Source: AP-16 sp963755055
GTDB lineage: Bacteria > Pseudomonadota > Alphaproteobacteria > Rhizobiales > Xanthobacteraceae
DNA: 64,000 nt
Assembly: GCA_963755055.1 (NCBI GenBank)
Contig: CAVWIS010000022.1
Span: 124,001-188,000 of the forward strand
Direction of reading: 5' to 3'
The stretch's first letter is position 1. Each line of letters starts with the position of its first letter. Shown here piece after piece: positions 54,397 to 63,623 of this stretch. The position numbers and the translations under genes were made by a program. The notes below the pieces were generated by a model that was not told the origin of the DNA, ran no database searches, and saw only the letters and a list, made by a program, of their open reading frames with translations.

Positions 54397-56148
54397 TCAA
54401 CCGGTCGGCACGGCGGCGGCACGCAACGTGGCGGTGGCGCCTTCGTCGACAACGAAGTCCGGCGCCGCGCCCAGCACGACGCCATAGGCATCTCGCGCCG
54501 ATTGCCGGGACACGAGCCCATCGCGCACGTCGTCGCGGACGCGGTTGGCGCAACGGGCGCGGGGATCGCCAAATCCGCCGCCGCCCGCCGAGGAGATGAT
54601 CAGGCGCAGCGGACCAAGACGCTCCACCCCGTATTGCGGCGGGTCGTATCGGCGGCCGTCGGGAAACTCGATGTGGCAGGCGCCGGTATCGCCGGGCTGG
54701 CCGCCGGCGACGCCGAAGCTCGTCTGCGTCCCGGTGCCTTCGCCGCGATAGGAATATTCGGCAGGCAGCAGCACATCGAGCTCGACCAGGGCGCCGGTCC
54801 CGCCGCGGAAACGTCCAGGACCGCCGCCATCCGGGCGCAGCTCGTTTCGCCGGACATGGAACGGATAATCGACCTCGAAAGTCTCCACGTCCGGGAGCGT
54901 GAGGCCGCCGAGTGTCGCCATGTGGCCCATCGTCTCGAAGCCGTCGCGGCCGGCGACGGCTCCCGCACCCGACATGCCGAGCCATTGGTAGGCGACATAG
55001 AAGCGGCCATCACGGCCGAAGCCCGATGTGTTGCAATGCGAAGCCCGGCTCCAGCCGGCGCAAGCCTGATCCGGGATCGCCTGGCCCAGCGCTTTCCACA
55101 CCGCGTGCACGATCTGATGGGCCGGATAGGTGGTGCACAGGGTGACGGCGGCGGGAAAATTCGGATTCACCACGCTGCCCTTGGGTGCCAGGACCCTGAT
55201 CGGCCGATAGGCGCCTTCGTTGCGCGGGATGTGGGCACCCAACGTCGAAATGACCGCCAGATAGACGGCCGAGCAGGTGTTGGCATATGAGCTGTTCTTG
55301 AAACCGCGCAGTTGCGCGTCGGTGCCGGCAAAATCGCAATCGAGGTTTTGGCCGTCGCTGGTGACCGCGACGCGCACCATGGCGTCGGTCGGCGCGAAGC
55401 AATCGGTGCCAAGGAAATCCTCTCCGCGCCAGGTGCCGGTCGGCAATGTGGCGATCGCCTCGCGCATCACGCTCTCTCCCCAATCGAGCAGATCGGCAAG
55501 GAGATCGCGGAATGCCCGCGGACCGACGGCCTCCGCCAGGGCGAGCAGGCGTCGGGCGCCGACCTCGGTCGAGCCGAGCATGGCGGCAAGGTCGCCTTCC
55601 ACCAGGTCGGGGGTGCGGCTGTTGAGGCGCAGCAGCCGCATCAGGTCGTGCCGCGGTTCGCCCGCCGCGACAAGCCGCATCACCGGCAGCCGCACGCCTT
55701 CGTGAAAGATCTCGGTGGCGGCGGCGTTGTAGGTTCCGGCGGCGCCCCCGCCGATATCCGATTGATGCGCCCGGTTGGCGGTGAACCCGACGAGGAGATT
55801 TTGCGCGAAGACCGGGCGGATCACCGTCCAGTCGGGCAAATGATTGCCGCCGGCATCGTAGGGATCGTTGAGGATGAAGACGTCACCGTGATGGATGTCG
55901 CCGGCAAAATCCTCGAGCAGCCGGCGCAGACCGAAACCGCCGGAGCCGGTGTGGATCGGGATGCCATCCGCCTGGCTCACGACGTTGCCGTCGGCGTCGC
56001 CGACGAAGCAGGAGAAGTCGTGACTTTGACTGAAGATCGGGCTGCGCGCCGTGCGCGACATCACCCAGCCCATGGTGCGCGCCACGTGATCGATCTGCTT
56101 CTGTCCGAGCGCCAGCTCGACCGGATCGGTGCGGCGGTTCCGTCTCAC
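54397..56148 (-). CDS. Hydantoinase B/oxoprolinase family protein
   Basis: A 583-residue protein of the HyuB/oxoprolinase beta family (PF02538). Conserved blocks include GDVFILNDPYDAGGNHLPDW, NRAHQSDIGG and FPAAVTLCTTYPAHQ. The GTG start overlaps the hyuA stop as GTGA, which couples the two subunits. With HyuA it forms an ATP-dependent enzyme that opens cyclic amides such as hydantoins or 5-oxoproline, or acts as an acetone/acetophenone-type carboxylase; sequence alone does not decide which. It is followed by the aminotransferase gene. Confidence 0.92.
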   Translation of the reverse strand: MRRNRRTDPVELALGQKQIDHVARTMGWVMSRTARSPIFSQSHDFSCFVGDADGNVVSQADGIPIHTGSGGFGLRRLLEDFAGDIHHGDVFILNDPYDAGGNHLPDWTVIRPVFAQNLLVGFTANRAHQSDIGGGAAGTYNAAATEIFHEGVRLPVMRLVAAGEPRHDLMRLLRLNSRTPDLVEGDLAAMLGSTEVGARRLLALAEAVGPRAFRDLLADLLDWGESVMREAIATLPTGTWRGEDFLGTDCFAPTDAMVRVAVTSDGQNLDCDFAGTDAQLRGFKNSSYANTCSAVYLAVISTLGAHIPRNEGAYRPIRVLAPKGSVVNPNFPAAVTLCTTYPAHQIVHAVWKALGQAIPDQACAGWSRASHCNTSGFGRDGRFYVAYQWLGMSGAGAVAGRDGFETMGHMATLGGLTLPDVETFEVDYPFHVRRNELRPDGGGPGRFRGGTGALVELDVLLPAEYSYRGEGTGTQTSFGVAGGQPGDTGACHIEFPDGRRYDPPQYGVERLGPLRLIISSAGGGGFGDPRARCANRVRDDVRDGLVSRQSARDAYGVVLGAAPDFVVDEGATATLRAAAVPTG

Positions 56149-58309
56149 AGCGCGGCCTCGCGCTGCCGCGTCCGCTCGACGGAGCGCGCCGGCGCGCCAA
56201 TCGTGATGACGATGACGTCGGAGGAATCGACGGTCAGGCGGTCTCCCGGATTGACCAGAATCGTCGTGGTCCGCTCCTCGACGATGCACGGACCGGCGAG
56301 ATCGTGGCCGGGATGAAGATCGCTGCCGCGATAGACCGGCACCTTGTCGATGACGCCCATTCCGTCGATCCAGACGCCGCGGTGGGCGTGCGGCACCGGC
56401 GCGGTCGCAGCCGTCCGCCGCGAGTGCGGCGTTCCGGCCGCGGGAGCCGCGATCGACCCGGTGACTCTGAGGGCCGCGATCTGCGGCATCGATCCAGGCT
56501 GCAGGTGGCCGTAGAGCGCCTGGTGTGCGTCCTCGAACGCCGCGATGATCGCCGCGGGATCGCGGTCGGCGGCCACGCGCAGGCTCGATTGCTGGCCCGG
56601 ATAGCGCAGATCGAGCGTCCGTTCATAGGTGGCGGCGCTCGGGTGCGGCGACTGTCGGGTCAATGCTTCGGCGACCTCGCGCTCCAACGAACGGAAGATC
56701 GGCTCGGCGTCGGCCAGGGCCGCGTCGGACAACGGCGCGATGAAGCTGCGCACCGCGTCGCGCCGAATGTCGGCGTTGAGCATGCCGAATGCACAAAACA
56801 CTCCGGCGACCCGCGGCACCAGCACCTCGCCGCAACCGAGCCTTCGTGCCACCGTGGCGGCGTGGACCGCAGCGGCGCCGCCGACCGCGACCAGGGAGAA
56901 CCGCCGCGGATCGAAGCCGCGTTCGACGCTCACCCGCTCGACCGCATGAACAAGCCCCTGGCCCTGCAGGCGCACGATGCCGGCCGCCGCGGCGAGCGTG
57001 TCGAGACCAAGGCGGACGCCGATATTGGCGTCGATGACTTTTCGGGCTCGCCCGACGTCGAGCGAAATGGCGCCGTCCGCGAAGGCGCCCGCCGGGAGCC
57101 GGCCGAGGACGGCCTGGGCGTCGGTGTCGGTCGCCTCGCTGCCGGCCCGGCCGTAGGCCGCAGGTCCCGGATCGCTGCCGGCGCCATCGGGTCCGAGCGT
57201 CATCACGCCGCCGGCGTCGACGCGCGCAATCGAACCGCCGCCGGCGCTGACGGTGTGGATGTCGACGGCGGGAATGCGGATGGCGTAGCCCGCGACGTCG
57301 AGCTCGTCCGTCATCTCGACCCGGCCGTCATGCATGAGGATGAGGTCGCACGACGTTCCGCCCATCTCCATCGTGATGAGATCGCGCCGACCGGTCGCTG
57401 CCGCGAGCCAGCGCAGCGCACCGACGCCGCCGGATGGTCCGGAGAGCAACAGGCAGGCGGGGTTGCGCGCGGCTTCGGCCACCGTGACCAGCCCGCCATT
57501 GCTCTGCATGAGCAGAAGCGGGGCCGCGAGGCCCTGGCTGGCGAGCCGTCGCTCGAGAACCGTGAGATAGGGGACCACCCGCGGCGCCACCGCGGCGGCG
57601 GCGACGGTGGTCGAGGTCCGCGCGTACTCGCCGATCACCGGCGCGACCTCGCAGGACAGAAAGACCGGCAGCGACGGATCGAGGCGGGCAAGGGCGGCCC
57701 GCGCGGCCCGTTCGTGCGCCGGGTTGGCGTAGGCGTGGATCAGCGCGACCGCGACCGCCTCGACCTTGGCGACAGCCAATTGCCGCAGCGCCGTCTCGAC
57801 GTCGCCCGGAACGAACGGCTCGATCTCGCGTCCATCCGCGCCGAGCCGGCCGCGCAACGGCAGCCGCAGATGACGCGGGACGAGCGGCGGCGGATACGGC
57901 TCGCGGTGCCGCCATGGATCGGGACGGATGCCGCGGCGGATCGTCAGCGCATCGCGGAAGCCCGCCGTGGATGTGCTATAACACATATCATGTTTCGCAA
58001 CGCCAAACGCAACAGGCCCACACGCGCGACCTTGCCCTCCAGCACGATGTTCGTCGCGATCGTCGAACCGTGAATCAGCGCCGCGCATGCAGCCAACAGC
58101 CCGCCGAGCGAAAGCTCCATCTGCCGGGCGACGGCCTCGAGGGCGCGGAAAATGCCGGCCCCGGGATCCCGCGGCATCGTCGGCGACTTCTTCACGACGA
58201 TTGTGCCGCGCGCGTCGATCACGACGACGTCGGTAAAGGTCCCGCCGACATCGATTCCGATGCGCCAGGGCGGCTCGAAACGCCGATGCCCGGCCTGGCT
58301 GATCCGCAT
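56145..58309 (-). CDS. Hydantoinase A/oxoprolinase family protein, interrupted by an insertion
   Basis: The N-terminal ATPase fold begins RIGIDVGGTFTDVVVID and runs to STIATNIVLEGKVARVGLL. The rest, from AGFRDALTIRRGIRPDPW through MEMGGTSCDLILMHDG to the stop at 56145, is in a different frame. Between them, at about 57971-58011, are some 41 bases where the family would need about three, so a net insertion of about 38 bases breaks the frame. The inserted part contains GTGCTATAACACATATCATG (plus strand), similar to the GntR promoter sequence GTGTCATAACACATTACACA. The gene may be inactive, may be re-started at an internal ATG, or the segment may be an assembly fault. HyuA supplies the ATP-dependent half of the HyuAB enzyme. 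Confidence 0.85.
57969..57992. promoter_or_regulatory. Operator-like sequence inside hyuA
   Basis: The plus-strand sequence GTGCTATAACACATATCATG shares GTG, two variable bases, then ATAACACAT with the sequence just before the GntR gene at 59077-59096. It lies in the segment that interrupts hyuA. If it is a real operator, GntR could control transcription starting within the interrupted gene. Only two sites are available for comparison. Confidence 0.45.
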
Positions 58310-58359
58310 GCCGACAAGGCAACCTGTTTGGGGGGACGGCGCTACCGATTCTGGAGGCG

Positions 58360-59067
58360 CTAGCGATCCTGGATGACGCGGCCGAGCAGCCTCTCGCCAC
58401 GCTGGAGATCCTCGCGAATGGCGGCAGCGAGCGCCGGCCCGTCGTGCGCCCGAGCGGCCGCAATGGCGGCGTCGTGGACACGCACGGCGTCCGCCGGGAC
58501 CGCCAGCGCGGGATAAAGCAGGCGGAAGGTCGGCCCGATCCGCAGCCAGGCGACCTGGATGAAGGTCAACACCAGCGGCATCGCCGCCGCCGTGTAGATG
58601 CCGAAGTGGAACGCGCGGTTCTCGCCGAATACCGTCCGGTAATCCTGGCGCGCATAGGCGGCGCGCATGCGTTCCTGGCTGCGCTCCAGCTTCCTGAGGT
58701 CGTCGTCGGTGATCAACGCCGCCGCGTACTCGGCAACCATCGGCTCGAGCCCGTAGCGCACGCAGTAGACCTCCCGCAGCCGCGCCGCCGACAGGGTCGG
58801 AACCACGATGGTGCGGGCATTCAGCAGCTCGAGCGCGCCCTCGCCGACGAGCCGGAGCATCGCCTCGCGGGCCGGCGTCGCGCTCACGCCGAGATCGGCC
58901 GCAAGGCCGCGCGTGGCAACGCGGTCGCCCGGCACATAGGCGCCGTCCATCAGGCTCGCGGCGACCCGCTGGTAGGCCGCCTCGGCGAGCGTCTCCGGCC
59001 GTGGCAGGACGTTCTGGCGGACGCCGGCCCGGCGTGGCGCCAAATCACGTGACAGGGGGCTTGACAT
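58360..59067 (-). CDS. GntR-family (FadR/FCD type) transcriptional regulator
   Basis: A 235-residue regulator with an N-terminal winged helix-turn-helix (AYQRVAASLMDGAYVPGDRV, then GLAADLGVSATPAREAMLRL) and a C-terminal all-helical FCD ligand-binding domain whose metal-binding His and Asp residues probably include those in NRAFHFGIY and VRVHDAAI. Such proteins usually repress a catabolic operon and release DNA on binding an organic acid. It lies 50 bases upstream of hyuA on the same strand and divergent from the Liv-type binding protein. I chose the ATG at 59067; an ATG at 59082 lies inside the likely operator. Confidence 0.9.
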   Translation of the reverse strand: MSSPLSRDLAPRRAGVRQNVLPRPETLAEAAYQRVAASLMDGAYVPGDRVATRGLAADLGVSATPAREAMLRLVGEGALELLNARTIVVPTLSAARLREVYCVRYGLEPMVAEYAAALITDDDLRKLERSQERMRAAYARQDYRTVFGENRAFHFGIYTAAAMPLVLTFIQVAWLRIGPTFRLLYPALAVPADAVRVHDAAIAAARAHDGPALAAAIREDLQRGERLLGRVIQDR

Positions 59068-59076
59068 TGGGGTACG

Positions 59077-59097
59077 TGTCATAACACATTACACATA
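59077..59097. promoter_or_regulatory. Probable GntR operator in the divergent promoter region
   Basis: GTGTCATAACACATTACACAT contains the half-site-like words GTGTCATAACAC and TGT/ACA inverted elements (TGTnATnACA-type, common for GntR proteins). It lies between the GntR gene and the divergent Liv-type binding-protein gene, so one site could control both directions. The same ATAACACAT word occurs inside hyuA at 57976-57984. Confidence 0.5.
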
Positions 59098-59157
59098 GTA
59101 CGTAGCCCCGCGAAACGGAAGGGGCTCGTTCGCACCCGACACCTCACGGAGGGACAC

Positions 59158-60390
59158 ATGCGGCATTTCATCATGACGATCGCGCTCGTCGTCGCGGCGG
59201 CAGCCGGAACGGCCGCAGCCGATCCTCTCAAGATTGCCGTGATCGAGAATTTGAGCGGTCCGGGATCGACCACCAACCGCGAATTCGCGCTTGCCGCCCG
59301 CTATTGGGTCGAGCAGGTCAACGCCCGCGGCGGCATCAAGGGCAGCAAGGTCGAATATCTCGAATACGACAGCCAGGGAACGACCACCGTCGCGGCCGAG
59401 AAGTTCAGAAGCGCCGTTGCCGATGGCGCCCACGTCGTCCTCCAGGGCGGCTCGTCGGGAATTGCCGGCCAGCTGACCGAGGACGTGCGCAAGCACAATC
59501 TGCGCAACACCAGGCAGCCCGTGCTCTACATCAATCCGGGATCCGAGGCGCTCGAGCTGACCGGCGAGAAATGCCATTTCTACTTCTTCCGTTTTGCCAC
59601 GAACGCCGAGATGCGCGTCAAGGCGCTGGTCATCGCCATGAAGCAGGCCGGCGACCTCGGTGCAAGGGTGTTCTCGATCAACCAGAACTATTCCTGGGGC
59701 AAGGACATGCAGGCCGCCACCGACGGCTATGCGCAGCTCGGCAACTACACGGTGGTCGACCGCGTGCTGCACGATACCAACAAGATCCAGGATTTCGGCC
59801 CCTACGTGACGCGCATCAAGGCCTCGGGCGCCGACACCGTGATCACCGGCAACTGGGCGAGCGATCTCGTGCTGCTGATGAAGGAGGTCGCAACGTCGGG
59901 CCTCAAGGTCAAGTTCGGCACGATGTTCCTCGACCTGCCCGGCAGCCTGGAAAGCGCCGGCGAGGCCGCGCTCGGCTATTATACGGTCGAGAGCTCCAAC
60001 AAGGAGGTCGGGGGCGATGCCATGATCGCCCTCTATGGCGAGTACAACAAGCGCCTCGGCCACGACCCGAGCTCGTCGGAAACCCGGACGCTGTTTGCGC
60101 TGCAGACCCTGGAGGCGGCGCTCGACACGCTCGACCTGTCGAAGGCGATCGACGTCGCGGCAATCGCGCACGCGCTCGAACGCACGAAGATCGAGACGCC
60201 GGCCGGCCAGATCAGCGTGCGCGGCGAAGATCATCAGGCATCCGTGCCGCTGATCGTCTCCAAGGTCGGGCCGGACGCACGATACAAGCGGGAGGGCCTG
60301 TCGCTCGGGTTCAAGCCGGTACTGGTGATTCCCGGCCCCGACGCCATCAATCCGGTGCAAGCAAGCTGCAAAATGCAGCGGTCGTCCTGA
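59158..60390 (+). CDS. Branched-chain-amino-acid-type ABC substrate-binding protein (LivK-like)
   Basis: A 410-residue periplasmic binding protein with a signal peptide (FIMTIALVVAAAAGTAAA) and a type I binding fold: DPLKIAVIENLSGPGSTTN, then YWVEQVNARGGIKGSKVEYL and LGARVFSINQNYSWGKDMQA. The ATG has GGAGGG about 6 bases upstream. It heads the Liv-type transporter genes that follow (permeases and ATPases), though two palindromes separate it from livH. Such proteins bind amino acids, amides, urea or aromatic acids; the ligand is unknown. Divergent position from GntR suggests shared control with hyuAB. Confidence 0.93.
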   Translation: MRHFIMTIALVVAAAAGTAAADPLKIAVIENLSGPGSTTNREFALAARYWVEQVNARGGIKGSKVEYLEYDSQGTTTVAAEKFRSAVADGAHVVLQGGSSGIAGQLTEDVRKHNLRNTRQPVLYINPGSEALELTGEKCHFYFFRFATNAEMRVKALVIAMKQAGDLGARVFSINQNYSWGKDMQAATDGYAQLGNYTVVDRVLHDTNKIQDFGPYVTRIKASGADTVITGNWASDLVLLMKEVATSGLKVKFGTMFLDLPGSLESAGEAALGYYTVESSNKEVGGDAMIALYGEYNKRLGHDPSSSETRTLFALQTLEAALDTLDLSKAIDVAAIAHALERTKIETPAGQISVRGEDHQASVPLIVSKVGPDARYKREGLSLGFKPVLVIPGPDAINPVQASCKMQRSS

Positions 60391-60420
60391 CCTGACGGAA
60401 GAATTCCGCAGATCGGGCGC

Positions 60421-60589
60421 CTAGTGCGGTGGATTTGAAGTTCCGATCAGTTGTACCGCCCGCTCGTCATCGGAACTTCAAATCCAAAAACCGCACTAGA
60501 ATCATAAAGTTGCTAGTGCACCTCTTGATTCCGAAGTTCGCACGAGAGGGTGCCGCGAAGTGATGCGAACTTCGGAATCGGTGCACTAG
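60421..60589. repeat. Two back-to-back palindromes with CTAGTGC ends
   Basis: The first palindrome (60421-60499) has arms CTAGTGCGGTGGATTTGAAG and its inverse ending AACCGCACTAG, extended by TTCCGAT / ATCGGAA. The second (60513-60589) has arms CTAGTGCACC with GATTCCGAAGTTCGCA and their inverse ending GGTGCACTAG. Both begin CTAGTGC and end GCACTAG but differ in the arm interiors. They occupy the livK-livH spacer and may act as attenuators or be small non-autonomous mobile elements. Confidence 0.85.
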
Positions 60590-60623
60590 GCCTCGTCGGC
60601 CGATCGACGGGAGTTATGGCGCC

Positions 60624-61565
60624 ATGGATTTCGTCCTGCTGTCGCTGCTCAACGGCGTCTCCTACGGCTTGCTGTTGCTCATGGTGTCGGCCGGGCTGAC
60701 GCTGATCTTCGGCATGATGGGCGTGCTCAACTTCGCCCACGGCTCCTTCTATATGCTCGGGGCCTATTTCGGCTACACGTTCGCCCGCTACGGCAATTTC
60801 TGGGTGGCGCTGGTGGCGGCTCCGGCGCTGGTGGCGGCGATCGGCGCCGCCGTCGAGCGCTTCATGCTGCGCCGCGCCCATCGGCACGGCCATGCGCACG
60901 AGCTGTTGCTCACCTTCGGCCTGTTCTTCATCTTCGAGGAGCTGGTGAAGCTGTTCTACGGCTTCTATCCGGTCGAATATCGCATGCCGCAGCCCCTGGC
61001 CTTCACGGCATTCAGCGTGTTCGGCATCGACTATCCGTTCTACCGGATCTTCATAGCGGGCGTCGCAGTCACGATGTTCGCGGCGGTTTATCTGCTGCTG
61101 CGGCTCACCCGCGCCGGTCTCATCGTCCGCGCCGCCGTGCACCGGCCGCAAATGGTGGAGGCGCTCGGTCACGACGTGCCGTTGGTCTTCCTCGCCGTGT
61201 TCGCGCTCGGCGCCGGCATGGCCGGCCTCGCCGGCACGGTGGCGGGCGCGTTCTACCCGACCAGCCCCACCATGGCGCAGGAGCTCGGCATGATCATCTT
61301 CGTCGTCGTGGTCGTCGGCGGCCTGGGCTCGATCGAGGGCGCGCTGGTCGCATCGCTGACCATCGGGATTTTTTCCAGCTTCGCGGTCGGGCTGGATTGG
61401 ACCCTGGCAGGGCTCGGCGGTCCGCTCGGCCTCGACCGCTGGCTGGCGGCTCTCGGCGGCCTGTTCACGGTGCGCCTGTCGACGCTGGCCGGGGCGATTC
61501 CCTTCCTGCTCATGCTTGTCATCCTGCTGGTGCGGCCGGCCGGATTGATGGGAGAGAGGGCGTGA
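60624..61565 (+). CDS. Branched-chain-amino-acid-type ABC permease (LivH-like)
   Basis: A 313-residue inner-membrane permease. The start MDFVLLSLLNGVSYGLLLLM, NFAHGSFYMLGAYFGY and VVVVVGGLGSIEGALVASLT are hallmark LivH segments; about eight membrane helices are expected. GGGAG lies about 12 bases before the ATG. Its stop overlaps the LivM start (GTGA), so the permease pair is translationally coupled. It works with the LivM, LivG and LivF proteins encoded downstream. Confidence 0.93.
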   Translation: MDFVLLSLLNGVSYGLLLLMVSAGLTLIFGMMGVLNFAHGSFYMLGAYFGYTFARYGNFWVALVAAPALVAAIGAAVERFMLRRAHRHGHAHELLLTFGLFFIFEELVKLFYGFYPVEYRMPQPLAFTAFSVFGIDYPFYRIFIAGVAVTMFAAVYLLLRLTRAGLIVRAAVHRPQMVEALGHDVPLVFLAVFALGAGMAGLAGTVAGAFYPTSPTMAQELGMIIFVVVVVGGLGSIEGALVASLTIGIFSSFAVGLDWTLAGLGGPLGLDRWLAALGGLFTVRLSTLAGAIPFLLMLVILLVRPAGLMGERA

Positions 61566-62865
61566 GCTCGACGATGGTGGCCGGCCATGCAGCGAGCGCG
61601 CGACGCAGCACATCGGCGTTCCCCGCGACCGCGGTGCTGGTTCTCCTCGCGGTCGCGACGCTCGCTACGCTGCCGCTCTGGCTTCCGTTCCGCGCCATCG
61701 GCACCGCCATCCAGATGCAGGTCGCCACGCTGTTCGCCCTCGCGTTCAACATTCTGTGGCGGCAAACCCGATTGTTGTCGTTCGGACATGCGGCGTTCTT
61801 CGGCATCGGCATGTTCGCCACCATTCATCTCATGCGCGCGGCAGCGGGCGGCGCCGTCGCGCTGCCGCTGCCGCTCTTGCCATTGCCGGCCTGTGCGCCG
61901 GGTTCGTTCTCGGCATCATCGTCGGGTACTTCGCAACCGCGCGCACCGGCACCTATTTCGCGATGATCACGCTGGCATTCGCCGAGGTGATCCACCAGGT
62001 CGCCCCGCAATGGGAAAGCGTCTTCGGCGGCGAGGCCGGACTTTCCACCATGCGCATGCCGTGGGCGGGACTCTCCTTCGGTTCCACCACGGAAGTCTAC
62101 TACCTGGTGCTCGCCTGGTCCCTGATCGCCACCGCTTGTATCTACTACTTCACGCGCACGCCCCTCGGCCGGCTGGCTTTTGCGCTCGGCGACAACGAGC
62201 TGCGCGTGAGCTTTCTCGGATACGGCGCCCGCCTCGCCAAGACGCTGGTGTTCGCCGTGTCGGCGATGTTCGCCGGACTGGCCGGCGGGCTGCTCGCGGT
62301 GGCAAACGAGAACGTCGATCACAGCGTGTTCTCGGCGTCGGCCTCCGGACTGGTCGTCATTCACACGTTCGTCGGCGGGGCCGGGCTCTTTCTCGGACCG
62401 GTCATCGGCGCGGCCGGCCTGACATTGTTCGGCAGCATCGCCTCGGACCTCACCCGGTTGTGGATGCTCTACCAGGGCATTCTGTTCGTCGTGGTCGTGA
62501 TGTATCTGCCGCAGGGCATCCTGGGGCTCGCGGTCGGGCAGTTTGCGCCGGCGCAGCGGCGCCGGCTGTCGCGGGTCGCGATACCGCTCCTTGCGGCGTC
62601 AGCCGGGGCGCTGCTCGCCGCATCGGGGGCGATTTTCGTCGCCGAGCTCATCTCGGCGCTGGTCGCCGACCCGTTCGCGCTGCAGTCGCAGGGCGGCGCG
62701 GCCTCGGCCAGGCTGTGGGGCGCATCGTGGCGCGGCGATGCGGCTGCGACCTGGGTGGTTCCGGCGCTGGCCATCGGCGGCGGTGCATTGATCCTGCGCA
62801 CTGCGATGCGTCTGGTGGCTTCGCGAAACCACGCGCACGATCAGGCGGAGAGGCCGGCATCGTGA
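61562..62865 (+). CDS. Branched-chain-amino-acid-type ABC permease (LivM-like), frameshifted in this sequence
   Basis: The GTG start overlaps the LivH stop and has GGGAGAG upstream. The first frame runs through VLVLLAVATLATLPLWLPF and LLSFGHAAFFGIGMFATIHL to about base 61878. The next segment IAGLCAGFVLGIIVGYFATA, then YFAMITLAFAEVIHQVAPQW and AGLAGGLLAVANE, is one frame over and ends at 62865. One missing base near CTCTTGCCATT explains it. The corrected protein of about 434 residues is longer than usual, with two extra C-terminal hydrophobic segments (IPLLAASAGALLAASGAIFV and TWVVPALAIGGGALIL). A sequencing indel is the likely cause, as the rest of the transporter is intact. Confidence 0.9.
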
Positions 62866-63623
62866 ACGCCACGCAAGCACCGGTTCTGGAGCTGCGCGGT
62901 GTCGAAAAATCCTTCGGCCCGCTTCGCGTCATCCGCGGCGCCGACCTTGTCGTGCGCGAGGGCGAACGTCACGCGCTGATCGGACCGAACGGCGCCGGCA
63001 AGTCGACGCTATTCAATCTCATCTCCGGCCGCTTTCCGCCGAGCGCGGGGCAGATCCGGCTGCGCGGCCGGCGCATCGACGGCCTGTCGCCGGACCGGAT
63101 CAATCGGCTGGGCCTCGGGCGCTCGTTCCAGATAACCAGCGTCTTCTCCCGCCTCTCCGCCTTCGAGAATCTGCGCATCGCGGCATTCCCGATGTTCGGG
63201 GTGCGCTATTCGGTGGCCCGGCCGGCCGACGCCTATGCGGCCGCCAATGGACGCGCCGAGGAATTGCTCGCCGCGGTACGCCTGGTGGCGCGCCGCGACG
63301 TGCCGGCCGGCGAGTTGCCGTATTCCGAGCAGCGGGCGCTGGAGATCGCGCTGACGCTGGCGAGCGATCCCGCCGTGATCCTGCTCGACGAGCCGACCTC
63401 GGGAATGTCGCCCCAGGAGGCCTCGCACTTCATCGAGCTCATTCGCACGGTGACCGGGGAGCGCACGTTGCTGGTCGTCGAGCACGACATGGATGTCGTG
63501 TTCAGGCTTTGCGATCGCATCTCGGTGCTGGTTCTCGGCAACGTGATTGCGTCCGGCACGCCGGAGGAGATCGGTTCCGATCGCAGCGTGCGCGAGGCGT
63601 ATCTCGGGGAGCGCACGGAATGA
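62862..63623 (+). CDS. Branched-chain-amino-acid-type ABC ATPase (LivG-like)
   Basis: A 253-residue ATPase. Walker A is GPNGAGKST, the Q-loop lies in LGRSFQITSVFSRLSAFENL, Walker B is VILLDEPTSGMSP and the H-loop is VVEHDMDVVF. The signature motif reads LPYSEQRALEIALTL, the YSEQR form usual for LivG-type proteins. The GTG start overlaps the LivM stop (GTGA) and its stop overlaps the LivF start. It powers uptake together with LivF. Confidence 0.94.
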   Translation: MNATQAPVLELRGVEKSFGPLRVIRGADLVVREGERHALIGPNGAGKSTLFNLISGRFPPSAGQIRLRGRRIDGLSPDRINRLGLGRSFQITSVFSRLSAFENLRIAAFPMFGVRYSVARPADAYAAANGRAEELLAAVRLVARRDVPAGELPYSEQRALEIALTLASDPAVILLDEPTSGMSPQEASHFIELIRTVTGERTLLVVEHDMDVVFRLCDRISVLVLGNVIASGTPEEIGSDRSVREAYLGERTE

